A DNA stretch of 64,000 bases from Bosea sp. 29B (GCF_902506165.1 NZ_LR733817.1:4486211-4550210); one strand, 5' to 3'. Numbered from the stretch's first letter, positions 28,946-38,225 are shown. Notes: generated by a model not told the origin, from the letters alone. Program-made: numbers and translations.

Positions 28946-29620
28946 TCAGGCAAAGCCGCGATTGGAACGGAGGCGGGCGCGGTGCAGGCCCCAGGATGCC
29001 GTGCTGGTGATGGCGAGATAGAGCAGCGCGGCGACGGCGTAGACGAAGAACGGCTCGCGCGTCGCGCCCGAGACTACGGCGGAGGCCCTGAGCAGTTCTT
29101 CCAGCCCGATCACGGAGATGAGCGAGGTCTGCTTGATCAGGATGATCGAAAGATTGCCGAAGCCCGGCAGCGCGATCCGCCAGGCCTGCGGCAGCACCAC
29201 CCGGAAGAAGGCGACGCTCCTCGGCAGGCCGAGCGCATGCGCCGCCTCCGATTGTCCGCGTGGTACCTGCCTGATCGCGCTGCGGAAGATGTCGCTGGCA
29301 TAGGCCGCGAAGATGAAGGCGAGCGCCGCCACGCCGGCGGCGAAGCCGTTGATGTCGACATACTGCCCGGTCAACCGGGTGAGGGCGACTGTACCACCGA
29401 AATAGATCAGGTAGATGACGATGAGGTCGGGCACACCCCTGACGATCGCGGTGTAGGCCTCCGCGGCATAGCGGAACGGCTTGCTGCCATAGGTCTTGAG
29501 CGCTCCGAGCGACAGGCCGAACGCGGTTCCGAACACCAGCGCCACGGCGGCCACGGACAGCGTCACCCCCGCCCCGTAAAGCAGTTGCAGGCCATAGCCG
29601 GAGAGCCAGACCAGGGTCAT
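28946..29620 (-). CDS. Polar amino-acid ABC transporter permease (HisQ type)
   Basis: 224 residues. Motifs: AYTAIVRGVPDLIVIYLIYF and the docking loop RGQSEAAHALGLPRSVAFFR. It forms the heterodimeric channel with the downstream permease. Its ATG overlaps the TGA of the upstream BacA-like gene (ATGA), so that odd gene is translated as part of the transporter operon. Confidence 0.93.
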   Translation of the reverse strand: MTLVWLSGYGLQLLYGAGVTLSVAAVALVFGTAFGLSLGALKTYGSKPFRYAAEAYTAIVRGVPDLIVIYLIYFGGTVALTRLTGQYVDINGFAAGVAALAFIFAAYASDIFRSAIRQVPRGQSEAAHALGLPRSVAFFRVVLPQAWRIALPGFGNLSIILIKQTSLISVIGLEELLRASAVVSGATREPFFVYAVAALLYLAITSTASWGLHRARLRSNRGFA

Positions 29621-30246
29621 GGCAGCGCGTCTCCCATATCTCCGGCGGCGCGGCTCGCGACTTTCTGGCGGATCAGGTCGCGGACGGGCCCGTCCCGCCA
29701 GGCTTGGAGCTTGCCGCCGGAGGTCCGCTCGTCGGCATAGACGATCCAGACATCGTCGGGCGAACCCAGGATCTCATCGACGCGGACGCGATCGGGGTAT
29801 TGCTCGGCATATTCGAGATAGACCAGCGCCGAGTCGTATTTCCCGGCGAGCAGGTTCTGGAAGATGATCGGCAGCGAGGGGTCAGAGACGCGCGTCTCCC
29901 AGCGGCTGATGTCGATATAGCTCTCGGTCGCCGGCGCCAGCAGGCCGATCGATTTCGGTTGCGCGACCTCCGAGCGCGTCAGCACCGCCAGCTCCTTGCT
30001 GCGGGAGATGAAGCTGTCGACGGCGAACACCTTGTGGAAATGCGTGCCGAGCGTCGGCGGCGTATCCGGGTGGACCGCGCATTGGACGACGAAATCATAG
30101 TCGCCGCGCATCAGCCCGGTCGTGGCGATGGCGAAGTCGGGGACCAGCACGATCTCGCTGTCGGGGATCTCGTGGAACTTGATGTATTCCCTGGTCACGA
30201 GCTCATGGTTGGTGCCACTCGGGCCAAGTGTCGCAAAGGTGATCAT
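29617..30246 (-). CDS. Prephenate dehydratase/BacA-like PBP2-fold protein
   Basis: 209 residues without signal peptide. It opens MITFATLGPSGTNHELVTREY, the entry motif of prephenate dehydratase domains and of the prephenate decarboxylase BacA, and continues DFVVQCAVHPDTP and KVFAVDSFISRSKELAVL. The catalytic Thr-Arg-Phe motif of true prephenate dehydratases is not found. It could be an aromatic-precursor enzyme or a cytosolic ligand-binding protein. It lies in the middle of an amino-acid ABC operon, overlapping the HisQ-like permease gene by ATGA. Confidence 0.65.
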   Translation of the reverse strand: MITFATLGPSGTNHELVTREYIKFHEIPDSEIVLVPDFAIATTGLMRGDYDFVVQCAVHPDTPPTLGTHFHKVFAVDSFISRSKELAVLTRSEVAQPKSIGLLAPATESYIDISRWETRVSDPSLPIIFQNLLAGKYDSALVYLEYAEQYPDRVRVDEILGSPDDVWIVYADERTSGGKLQAWRDGPVRDLIRQKVASRAAGDMGDALP

Positions 30247-30310
30247 GGAGGCGGCCTCGTTCTTCCCGGCCGAAGGCAGGCCGAACCCGCCTTCGGCGTA
30301 GTTCGTCGTT

Positions 30311-31081
30311 TCACATCAGCTTGAAGTCGAAATACTTCCTGGTGATGCTGTCATAGGTGCCGTTGGCGATCAGCGTATCGATCGCAGCGTTGACCTCCTC
30401 GAGCAGCTTGGCGTCGTCCTTGCGCAGGGCGATGGCGTTGCCTTCACCGAGCAGGCCGCCGGTGTATTCGGGGCCGACGAGGGCAAAGCCCGACGCTTCC
30501 GGCCGCTTCAGGAAGCCGAGCATCGAGGTCACCTTGTTGGCGAGCAGCAGGTCGACGCGACCGGCGATGAGGTCGAGCTCGACATCGGTGGTCTTGTCGT
30601 AGCGCACGATCTCCGATTTCGGATAGGTCGCGGTCAGATAGGCGTCCTGGATGCTGCCGCGCTGGACGCCGATCCGCTTGCCCTTGAGCGCGTCCGGGCT
30701 GGTGTCGGCGGGCGCGTCCTTCTTCGCGACGAACTGGCTGGCCGTGTTCTTGTATTTCTTGGTGAAGGCGACCTGCTGCTTGCGCTTCTCGGTGACGCCC
30801 ATGCTGGCGACGATCAGGTCGTATTTCCTGGCGTTGAGGCCGGGGATGATGCCGTCCCATTCCTGCGCCATGATCGTGCACTTGGCCTTCATCACCTCGC
30901 ACAGAGCGTTGGCGATATCGACGTCCCAGCCGGTCAGCTTGCCGCCGGCGTCGACGAAGCTCCACGGCGCATAGGTTCCCTCGGTGGCGATCCGCAGGTC
31001 TTTTGCTTGCGATGCTCCCGCGAAGACGCTCGACAGGGCCGCGCAGAGAAGAATAGTCCTGAATTTTCGATTGTTGATCAT
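30311..31081 (-). CDS. Amino-acid ABC substrate-binding protein (SBP family 3)
   Basis: 256 residues. Signal peptide to about residue 26 (AGASQA). The mature protein starts KDLRIATEGTYAPWSFVDAG, then GWDVDIANALCEVMKAKC, WDGIIPGLNARKYDLIVASM and KRIGVQRGSIQDAY. The pattern matches Lys/Arg/Orn or octopine-type binding proteins. GAGGGGACC precedes the ATG. It is first in the operon with the BacA-like gene and two permeases and faces the XRE-cupin regulator across an operator-like dyad. Confidence 0.94.
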   Translation of the reverse strand: MINNRKFRTILLCAALSSVFAGASQAKDLRIATEGTYAPWSFVDAGGKLTGWDVDIANALCEVMKAKCTIMAQEWDGIIPGLNARKYDLIVASMGVTEKRKQQVAFTKKYKNTASQFVAKKDAPADTSPDALKGKRIGVQRGSIQDAYLTATYPKSEIVRYDKTTDVELDLIAGRVDLLLANKVTSMLGFLKRPEASGFALVGPEYTGGLLGEGNAIALRKDDAKLLEEVNAAIDTLIANGTYDSITRKYFDFKLM

Positions 31082-31160
31082 GGTCCCCTCGCATTGTTTA
31101 TTGTCGGTCGCTGCAAGGATTGTTCTGTCGCGCCAGTGGCTTGTCAACGCGCTGGCAAAT

Positions 31161-31179
31161 ATTTTCATCTCATGAAAAT
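31161..31179. promoter_or_regulatory. Perfect dyad ATTTTCAT-CTC-ATGAAAAT, candidate operator
   Basis: 8-bp arms with a 3-base centre, in the 183-bp gap between the divergent SBP operon (start 31081) and the XRE-cupin gene (start 31265). The best candidate for the site bound by that regulator. Confidence 0.65.
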
Positions 31180-31264
31180 GTACTGACCGGGCAGGCACGG
31201 ACAGTCCGGCGGAGTTGCGCTGTGCAGGCTCGAAACCGATGCGCGAAGGCTGGGAGGGGCTGCT

Positions 31265-31981
31265 GTGGTCGATCGCAAGCGCGACGGCAAACCGCCGGAC
31301 GGAAAGCGCGTCAGACGTGGCGCGCTCTCGATGATGACGCGGCCGGGCCGGACGACCACGGACGAGGGCTCCTCCGCCAACAAAGCTGCTGAGCTCGATG
31401 GAGGGCAAGGCGGCCAGGCTCTCGCCGCGGCTGTCGGCCAGGAGATCAGGAGCCTGCGGCTGAGCCTGAGCATGGCCGCCAACCGGCTCGCCGAGGCGGC
31501 GAAATTGTCGAACGGCATGCTCTCCAAGATCGAGCGCGGCTCGGCCACACCGTCCTTCACGACACTCGTCTCGATCGCGGCTGCGCTCAAGGTGCCGGTC
31601 GCGCGGCTGTTCGCATCCTACAACCAGCAGGCCGACTATTCGCTCGTGCGGGCGGGGCAGGGCATCGCCGTGCAGCGTCGCGGCCAGCGTGCCGGGCTGA
31701 GCTATGAACTCCTCGGTCACCTGCTCTCGGGCGAAAAATACATCGAGCCCTATCTGGTCACCCTGAGCAGCGAGGCGGCGGACCATCCCGGCTTCCAGCA
31801 CACTGGGATCGAGTTCATGCACATGCTCGAAGGCGCGATGGTCTACCGCTACGCCGACGCGGCGATGGAGCTGCGGCCCGGGGACACGCTCGTCTTCGAC
31901 GCCAATTTCGTCCATGGCCACGAGCGACTGCTGACGCCGACCGTCCGCTTCCTGTCGGTCGTGTTCAACCTGCGCACATAG
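31265..31981 (+). CDS. XRE-family regulator with C-terminal cupin domain
   Basis: 238 residues. A variable N-terminal extension of about 55 residues leads to an HTH (IRSLRLSLSMAANRLAEAAK-LSNGMLSKIERG), followed by a cupin: FQHTGIEFMHMLEGAMVYRY and LRPGDTLVFDANFVHGHERL. Such regulators sense small organic or amino acids through the cupin. GTG at 31265 is chosen for its GGGAGGGG site; an ATG at 31331 is possible. Divergent from the amino-acid ABC operon. Confidence 0.9.
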   Translation: MVDRKRDGKPPDGKRVRRGALSMMTRPGRTTTDEGSSANKAAELDGGQGGQALAAAVGQEIRSLRLSLSMAANRLAEAAKLSNGMLSKIERGSATPSFTTLVSIAAALKVPVARLFASYNQQADYSLVRAGQGIAVQRRGQRAGLSYELLGHLLSGEKYIEPYLVTLSSEAADHPGFQHTGIEFMHMLEGAMVYRYADAAMELRPGDTLVFDANFVHGHERLLTPTVRFLSVVFNLRT

Positions 31982-32110
31982 ATCATCATCGCGTATCCGG
32001 TCGGATGCGATGATGATCTATCTCATTGTGATCGCATCGGATCAGGCTTGCGCCTGCCCCGGGAAGGCCCAGGGCAGAACAGGCCGGATCGCCCCGACTG
32101 CCCGCGGGGC

Positions 32111-32653
32111 CTAGAATGGGATGTCGTCGTCGAGATGGCTCGACGAGCGCGAACCGCCGCTGCTGCCACCGCCGCTCGCCATCGCCGGTTGGCGCGAGCC
32201 GCCGCCGACGGGGCTCGACCGGCCGAAGGAGCTACCGCCAGACGAACCCTCGTCGCCATAGCCGCCGCCGCTGCTGCCGCCGAACTCGTCGCCGCCCTGG
32301 CCGCGGCTGTCGAGGATGGTGAGCTCGCCGCGGAAGCGCTGCAGCACGATCTCGGTCGTGTACTTCTCGACGCCCTGCTGGTCCTGCCATTTGCGGGTCT
32401 GCAGCTGGCCCTCGATGTAAATCTTCGAGCCCTTCTTCAGATACTGCTCGGCGACCTTGGCGAGGTTCTCGTTGAAGATCACCACCGAATGCCACTCGGT
32501 GCGCTCCTTGCGCTCGCCCGACTGCTTGTCGCGCCAGGTTTCCGAGGTGGCGATCCGCAGATTGACCACCGGCTCGCCGCTGCCGAGGCGCCGCACCTCG
32601 GGGTCGCGCCCGAGATTGCCGACCAGAATGACCTTGTTGACGCTACCAGCCAT
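32111..32653 (-). CDS. ssb: Single-stranded DNA-binding protein
   Basis: 180 residues. OB fold: [39 protein letters not shown], then [12 protein letters not shown]; a Gly/Ser-rich linker and the acidic tip DDDIPF that recruits partner proteins. Start fixed by [13 protein letters not shown] perfect alphaproteobacterial SOS box lies about 90 bp upstream. Confidence 0.98.
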   Translation of the reverse strand: MAGSVNKVILVGNLGRDPEVRRLGSGEPVVNLRIATSETWRDKQSGERKERTEWHSVVIFNENLAKVAEQYLKKGSKIYIEGQLQTRKWQDQQGVEKYTTEIVLQRFRGELTILDSRGQGGDEFGGSSGGGYGDEGSSGGSSFGRSSPVGGGSRQPAMASGGGSSGGSRSSSHLDDDIPF

Positions 32654-32742
32654 GACAGGCTCCGTTTCCTGCGCACTTCACCACGAACCGGCCGATCGAC
32701 CGGAGCCGGACCCTAGCCGGCCACGCGGGCACTATCAACGAT

Positions 32743-32757
32743 GTTCCTGTTTTGTTC
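32743..32757. promoter_or_regulatory. LexA (SOS) box GTTC-N7-GTTC upstream of ssb
   Basis: GTTC CTGTTTT GTTC matches the direct-repeat LexA consensus known for Alphaproteobacteria without mismatch. It is placed 90 bp before the ssb start codon, where it can overlap the promoter. Confidence 0.75.
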
Positions 32758-32875
32758 AAGACCCTTTGCACGGCTTGTCCCCGATAAAATTCGGGACTGC
32801 GGCAAAGCCCAGGGCGCTTCGCCTGGTACTGGCGCGGCAGGCTTCATCGTGACGGGCAGCCGCCTCCGTGCAGCC

Positions 32876-33649
32876 TCAATAACCGAACTGCTCGCGCAGG
32901 ATGCGCTCGTCCAGGCTGTGGCCGGGATCGTGCATCATGACGAGATCGAGCGAGCGGTCGATCGCGATCTGCACCGAGATGACATTGTCGATCTGGGTGT
33001 GGTCGGCGACGGCACTGACCGGCCGCTTCTCGGCCTCCAGCACGGCGATCGTCACCCTGGCATGGTCGGGCAGCAACGCGCCGCGCCAGCGCCGCGGCCG
33101 GAAGGGCGAGAGTGGGGTCAGCGCCAGGAGTGGCGCGTCGAGCGGCAGGATCGGGCCATTCGCCGATAGGTTGTAGGCGGTCGAGCCGGCTGGGGTCGCA
33201 AGCAGCACGCCGTCGGCGACGAGCTCGGAGAGGCGCACCTGCCCGTCGACCGACAGGCGCAGCTTGGCCGCCTGGTAGGAGCGGCGGAACAGCGAGACCT
33301 CGTTGATCGCGCGCGCCTCGACGCGCTTGCCGTTGCAGTCGACCGCCGTCATCGCCAGCGGATGGACGACGCTGCGCTGCGCCGCCTCGAGCCGCTGGCG
33401 CAGGCCGCGCTCGCGGAACTCATTCATCAGGAAGCCGACCGAGCCGCGGTTCATGCCGTAGATCGGCTTGGCCGTGCCCATGAAGCGATGCAGCGTCTGC
33501 AGCATCAGGCCGTCACCGCCGAGCGCGACGATCACCTCGGCCTCGGCCGGATCCGCATCGCCATAGCGCTCGACCAGCTTGGCCCGTGCGGCCTCGGCCT
33601 CGGGCGTCTCGCTGGCGACGAAGGAGATGGCGGTGAAACGCTCGGTCAT
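32876..33649 (-). CDS. nadK: NAD kinase
   Basis: 257 residues, the short alphaproteobacterial form. The active-site motif GGDG occurs in [18 protein letters not shown], followed by [21 protein letters not shown] and [20 protein letters not shown]. It phosphorylates NAD to NADP in the cytoplasm. ATG start. A rhizobial palindrome lies just upstream at 33671-33728. Confidence 0.97.
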   Translation of the reverse strand: MTERFTAISFVASETPEAEAARAKLVERYGDADPAEAEVIVALGGDGLMLQTLHRFMGTAKPIYGMNRGSVGFLMNEFRERGLRQRLEAAQRSVVHPLAMTAVDCNGKRVEARAINEVSLFRRSYQAAKLRLSVDGQVRLSELVADGVLLATPAGSTAYNLSANGPILPLDAPLLALTPLSPFRPRRWRGALLPDHARVTIAVLEAEKRPVSAVADHTQIDNVISVQIAIDRSLDLVMMHDPGHSLDERILREQFGY

Positions 33650-33670
33650 CGCTGGTATCCGGCAGGCATG

Positions 33671-33728
33671 GCTCTGGAGCAGGATGCGAAAAAGTGGGAA
33701 CCGGTTTTTCGCTGTGATCCGGCTCTAG
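33671..33728. repeat. Rhizobial-type palindromic intergenic element
   Basis: Inner stem GCGAAAAA...TTTTTCGC separated by GTGGGAACCGG, with outer arms GCTCTGGAGCAGGAT and ATCCGGCTCTAGC that pair imperfectly. The whole could fold as one long hairpin. Similar elements with a GAAAAGTG...CGGTTTTC core are widespread in Hyphomicrobiales intergenic DNA. Confidence 0.7.
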
Positions 33729-33786
33729 CGGTCTAGCACGGCAGCCGACGGGATCGCGAGCCGTCCGGGGAACACGCCGCCAAAAG

Positions 33787-33814
33787 AAAGGCCGGGGCGC
33801 ATGCCCCGGCCTTT
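33787..33814 (-). terminator. Terminator of the metallo-hydrolase gene
   Basis: AAAGGCCGGGGC-ATGC-GCCCCGGCCTTT, a perfect 12-bp stem, followed on the minus strand by CTTTTGG. It lies 22 bp after the stop of the MBL-fold gene. Confidence 0.8.
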
Positions 33815-33836
33815 CCCAGCGGACGCGCGACGGGTC

Positions 33837-34823
33837 TCAGATCGCGCTGCTCCACTGCACCGGTACGAGCTCGAAGCCGTTGCCCGCCTTGGCGATATGG
33901 CCGGTGGCGGGGAAGGGGGCGTGGTAGAAGCAGACCTGCATCTTGTCGGCGACCGCCATGTCGAGCAGCTTGCGGCGGGTGGCGGCGGCCTGCGGCCCGT
34001 CCATGTCGAATACCGCCGACCAGTCGGGATTGCGCACGAACAGGGCGGGGTGGTTGGTGGTATCGGACAGCACCAGCAGCTTGCCGCTCCCGGAGGAGAC
34101 GGCGAAGACGGTGTGGCCGGGCGTATGGCCGGGCGCCGCGATCGCGGTCACGCCTGGCAGGATCTCCTTGCCGGCCTCGTACTGCTTCACATCCTTGGCA
34201 ACCGGGCCGAAGACGCGACGCACGCCGGCAAAGGCACCCTTCATCGCCTCCGGAGCGGCATTCATCCTGGCGTCGTCCATCCAGAAGGCCCATTCGGCCG
34301 CCGGCACCATCACCTCGGCGTTCGGGAACACGGCGGTGCCGTCCTTGAGCCGGAAGCCGTTGATATGGTCGCCATGGAAATGGCTGAAGACCACGCTCGA
34401 GACGTTCTTCGGGTCGAGCCCGGCGGCCTGGAAGTTCTTCATCCAGGCGCCGGAGGTCGGCGCACCGGAATCGCCGTTGCCGGTGTCGATCAAGGTGATC
34501 TTGTCGCCGATCTGCAGCGCCAGCGTGGTGAAGGTGATCGAGAGCGCGTCGCTCGGCAGATAGGCCTGCTCCATCGCCTTCTTGACGTCGGCGAGCTCGG
34601 CATTGCGCACGAAGCCTTCGAGCGGGCGCTTGGCGAAGCCGTCGTTCAGGGCGGTGACGGTGATGTCGCCGATCTTGTAGCGGTAGAATCCCGGGTTCTG
34701 GTTCACGGACGCTCCTTGCGCGCGGGCCGGCGCGATGCCGGCGGGCAGATCGAGCGCGGCAGCTGCAGCGAGCGCGCCGGCGCCTGCCATCACAGTGCGG
34801 CGCGAGGGTTCGAAACGGGCCAT
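33837..34823 (-). CDS. Tat-exported MBL-fold metallo-hydrolase
   Basis: 328 residues. Twin-arginine leader SRRTVMAGAGALAAAAAL, with cleavage expected near ARAQG (residue 36). MBL motifs: FSHFHGDHINGF (metal-binding His/Asp), IAAPGHTPGHTV and LSDTTNHPALF. This group includes lactonases of the AHL/MLR family and other exported hydrolases; the exact substrate cannot be read. Followed by a strong terminator, so monocistronic. Confidence 0.92.
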   Translation of the reverse strand: MARFEPSRRTVMAGAGALAAAAALDLPAGIAPARAQGASVNQNPGFYRYKIGDITVTALNDGFAKRPLEGFVRNAELADVKKAMEQAYLPSDALSITFTTLALQIGDKITLIDTGNGDSGAPTSGAWMKNFQAAGLDPKNVSSVVFSHFHGDHINGFRLKDGTAVFPNAEVMVPAAEWAFWMDDARMNAAPEAMKGAFAGVRRVFGPVAKDVKQYEAGKEILPGVTAIAAPGHTPGHTVFAVSSGSGKLLVLSDTTNHPALFVRNPDWSAVFDMDGPQAAATRRKLLDMAVADKMQVCFYHAPFPATGHIAKAGNGFELVPVQWSSAI

Positions 34824-35065
34824 CGATCAGGCTCCAACAACGAGAGGGGCACGACTTCTCCCGAATGGCGCCCCGCCAACCGGAATCGTGCCCTGGGCAT
34901 TGCTCAGCCCGAGCGCAAAGCTAGCTGCACGGACAACGCCTTCAACCGCCGTATTGTTGCCTTGGGTCAATTATCCGTGAAGTTGCCCAGTGCAGCGGAG
35001 CTTGAGCCGGCGGCTTGAATCGATTTCTGCGGCGAAACGGCCTCGCCCTTGAAATCGGGATCGTT

Positions 35066-35491
35066 TCAGCGCTCGGCCTGGGTCGAGCTCGGATCGGAGC
35101 GGCCCCGCGCGAAAGCCTTGAGCAGGGCGGCGCAGAGCGCGAGCGAGGCGAGCGCGCCATGGCCGGAACAGCCGGCGACCAGCGCCTCATAGGTCTGCTC
35201 CTCGGTCGCGACCGATTGCAGGCTCCAGTTCCAGTCCGGCGCCTTCTCGCGGATGACGCCGACCGCGACGTCGATCTCGGCGCTGATCCGCCCGATCGCC
35301 TTCCAGAGCGAGCCCTGCTGGTAGATACCGCCGGGCGGCGTGCGCGGGGCGAGCAGGGTGGTCGGCTTGCGCCGGACGGTGAAGCCGAGCGCCTCGTAGA
35401 TGTCGGCGTCGAGATTGCGGTCGGGGCGACCGGTGCTCTCGCAGCGCGAGGCGAGAGCGAGCAATTGGTCGCGCTGGTCGGCAGAGGTCAT
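35066..35491 (-). CDS. Phage-ABA-sandwich-like hypothetical protein
   Basis: 141 residues from ATG 35491. The layout resembles small phage-derived ABA-sandwich proteins: LLALASRCESTGRPDRNLDADIYEALGF, then SAEIDVAVGVIREKAPDWNW and a final helix ASLALCAALLKAFA. The DxxIxxALG and W-x-W patterns are the main support. Function unknown. It lies next to the tRNA-Thr gene, a place where phage genes often end up. Confidence 0.6.
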   Translation of the reverse strand: MTSADQRDQLLALASRCESTGRPDRNLDADIYEALGFTVRRKPTTLLAPRTPPGGIYQQGSLWKAIGRISAEIDVAVGVIREKAPDWNWSLQSVATEEQTYEALVAGCSGHGALASLALCAALLKAFARGRSDPSSTQAER

Positions 35492-35563
35492 CGCTCGGCA
35501 GGCTCCGGTCGTCCTCATCGTCGCGGTGGCATGGCAAGCAAGCGACAGGCCACCGAAGTCGGA

Positions 35564-35638
35564 TGGTGCCGGCGGAGAGGATCGAACTCCCGACCTTCGG
35601 TTTACAAAACCGCTGCACTACCGCTGTGCTACGCCGGC
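35564..35638 (-). tRNA. tRNA-Thr (anticodon TGT)
   Basis: On the minus strand: acceptor GCCGGCG pairs with CGCCGGC, discriminator A and encoded CCA. D-arm GCAC/GTGC. Anticodon loop TTTGTAA with anticodon TGT. Variable AGGTC, T-arm GGGAG-TTCGATC-CTCTC. 75 nt including CCA. The first anticodon-stem pair is G-A, a small irregularity. Confidence 0.95.
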
Positions 35639-35924
35639 CCTTGCGCTGCGGTATCAGGCCGGGGAGGCGAGGGCAAGGGCGGCGGGTGCCGGCCGGCTCA
35701 GCCACGGTCTCCGGTGCCTGCGTGGCGGCGATGTTCGTTGCGGCTTTTCAGGCATGGGCATCCGACGCGACCTGCGATCGGTGATCTCGCTGAACGTGCC
35801 GGCTTGTGTCGCGGGCAGCGGCAAATCCGCCACACCAGATCGATTTGGCAGGATGTGAACGGCTGTTCATTGCCTCGCGCACGACGCTGGCTAAGCCTAT
35901 CGCTCGGTTGGGCTGAGCCTTGAT

Positions 35925-38168
35925 ATGACGTCCGTGATCGTTCCTGCAGTTGCGGCGGCGCCGCGCAAGCGGCTTGCGCTGCGCCTTCTCGCTGGCACGG
36001 CTCTCGTTCTGCTGGCGACGCCGTTTGCAGCACCAGCGCTCGCCGATGGCGGACGCGGTGGCGATGGCTATGCCGGAGCTGCCGGCGGCGGCGGTCTCGA
36101 CAATCCAATCGGCGCCGGAGGGGCCGGCCTCAATGGCACAGGTCAATTTCCCGGTGGCGGTGGCGGTGGCGGTGGCGCCGGCGCCGTTACCGGCGGTGCA
36201 GGTGGATTTGACACACTAGGAGACTCGACCATCGGTCGAGGCGGCACGGGTGGCGTTCACGGCTTCGTCGGCTCCGGCTTGCCGCTTGCCGGCAGTGTCG
36301 GCAGCAATGGCGGCGGCGGTGGCGGCAGCGGCTGGTACGAAACCGGCGGCGGCGGCGGCGGTGGCGGTGGCTATGGCGCCGTGATCACAGGCGCCGGCGC
36401 ATTGGGAATCCTGTCCGGCAGCATTACCGGTGGCAATGGTGGTAGCGGTGCGGGCAGCCAAAATAATTGGGGCGGTTCGGGCGGCTCCGGCGGCATCGGC
36501 CTCTTCTTCACCGCTGGCAGCGTGGCAAGGACGCTCACGGTCACAGGCACGGTCCAGGGCGGCAATGGCGGCCACGGCGGCGGCAGCGGTTACAACCTTG
36601 CCGGCTCCGGTGGAGCCGGCGGCGTCGGCATCATGTTCGCGAACGGAAGCGCGACGACGACGCTGACTGTTACGGGCACGGTCCAGGGCGGCAACGGCGG
36701 CAGTGCGGGGCCGGGCTACCCCGCCGGCGAACTCGGTGCGGGCGGCGCCGGCATCGTCGGTTCGAACCTGTCGATCACGACCAGCGGCACGATTTCGGGC
36801 GGGACCGACATCGGTGGCGGGAACCGCGCCGCGGCGATTCGCTTCACCGGCGGCGCCAACAGCCTCACCTTCGGCAATGCCACCTCCGGCCTGATCGGCG
36901 ATATCGTCATCGAGGCGGGCACGCTGACCTTCGCCCAGCCGGCCGATGTCACAGTCGACAATATCGTGAGCGGCGCCGGCGCGGTGATCAAGACCGGCAC
37001 GGGCACGCTGACGCTGACGCAGGAGAACACCTATTCGGGCGGCACCACGATTGCGGGCGGCGCGATCAGCATCTCGAAGGAGAGCAACCTCGGCAACACC
37101 TCGGGGACGCTGACGCTGGATGGCGGCGTGCTACAGATCACCGGGACGACGCTGAACGGGCTGGCCCGCACCATCATCCTCGGCAGCAATGGCGGCGGCT
37201 TCGACATCGTCGAGGCCGGCAACAGCTTCATCGTGAACCAGTCCCTCTCTGGGACGGGCTCGCTCGCGAAGACCGGCGCCGGCACATTGGTGCTCAAGGG
37301 CGCCAGCAGCTATTCCGGCGCCACCACGGTGTCCGAGGGAACGCTGCGGGCGGGCGCGGCCAACGCATTCTCCGCCAATTCGACCTTTACGGTGGCATCA
37401 GGCACGACGCTCGATCTCGCCGGCTTCAGCCAGACGATCGCTTCGCTCGCGGGGGCCGGCACGGTCACGCTGGGCAGCGGCACGCTGACGGCCGGTTCGG
37501 ACAACACGTCGACCACCTTCTCCGGTACGATCACCGGCACGGGCGGGGTCACCAAGACCGGCACGGGCACGCTGACGCTGACGGGGACAAACACCTATAC
37601 CGGCTCGACCAAGGTCTCGTCCGGCAAGCTGGTGGTGAATGGCTCGCTGGCGAGCACTGTCACGCTGGATGGCGGCACGCTCGGCGGCTCGGGCACGATC
37701 GCCGGCGTGAGCGTCGGCAGCGGCGCGACGGCACCGCCGCCTCCACCGCCGCCGCCTCCGCCCTTCCGGCCATTGCGTGACGCGACCAGGCGCTCACTGC
37801 CATCGTCTCCCTTTTCTCCAGGAGCACCAGCGCCGCCTGGCGCGGCAGAAAATCCGCTGGGAGGAGATACCGAACCGTCGAACGCCGGCACGCCGGGCAT
37901 GCCGCCAATGCCGACCCTTCCATCGCGCCATCCGCCGCGGCCCCTTCCGCCGCCCTCGCCACCGCCGCCGCCCGTTCCGGTCGATGCGTCGGAGGGTGCG
38001 CCGAGGCTGCGGTCACCGGAGCCGCCTTTTGCTCCGCCATCGCCGCCGCGACCTTCGCCCGCCTTCGCTGCAGAAATCGCAAGCGCACAGGACAGCAGTG
38101 CGGGCGCAGTAAGCGCCCGCACATGCATCGTCATCTCAAAGAGCCGATTGCAGCGCGAGGGACCCTGA
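35925..38168 (+). pseudogene. Autotransporter passenger, C-terminal barrel missing
   Basis: 747-residue open frame. Signal peptide about residues 1-40 (RKRLALRLLAGTALVLLATP...ALADG), a long Gly-rich region, then autotransporter-associated beta-strand repeats: GTGTLTLTQENTYSGGTTIA, GAGTLVLKGASSYSGATTV, GTGTLTLTGTNTYTGSTKVS. After about residue 605 the frame turns into a run of Pro and a Pro/Ser-rich tail with poor codon use. No beta-barrel follows in this frame; barrel-like strands appear later at 39403-39651. The tail from about 37735 is antisense to a Gly-rich ORF. Probably a broken gene. Confidence 0.75.
37595..38134 (-). CDS. Glycine-rich ORF with signal-peptide-like start (inverted segment)
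   Basis: 179 residues from ATG 38134. The first 25 residues resemble a Sec signal (LTAPALLSCALAISAAKA), then GEGRGGDGG, GGGGGEGGGRGRGG, collagen-like GAPGEKGDDG and a Gly run. After about residue 130 the frame runs antisense through autotransporter repeats and is unlikely to be meaningful. No good ribosome site. Its first part resembles the N-terminus of another Gly-rich autotransporter, suggesting an inverted fragment rather than an intact gene. Confidence 0.4.
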   Translation of the reverse strand: MTMHVRALTAPALLSCALAISAAKAGEGRGGDGGAKGGSGDRSLGAPSDASTGTGGGGGEGGGRGRGGWRDGRVGIGGMPGVPAFDGSVSPPSGFSAAPGGAGAPGEKGDDGSERLVASRNGRKGGGGGGGGGGAVAPLPTLTPAIVPEPPSVPPSSVTVLASEPFTTSLPDETLVEPV

Positions 38169-38225
38169 TCTGAAGCCATTGCAGGAGCGGTCGCGAAGCC
38201 CCTCGGCCGCACCACCAGAACTCCG

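Noticed and set aside
36300..36700. Repeated GGC-rich stretches that could be a CRISPR or satellite array
   Set aside because: These encode the Gly-rich passenger region; spacing is irregular and there are no unique spacers.
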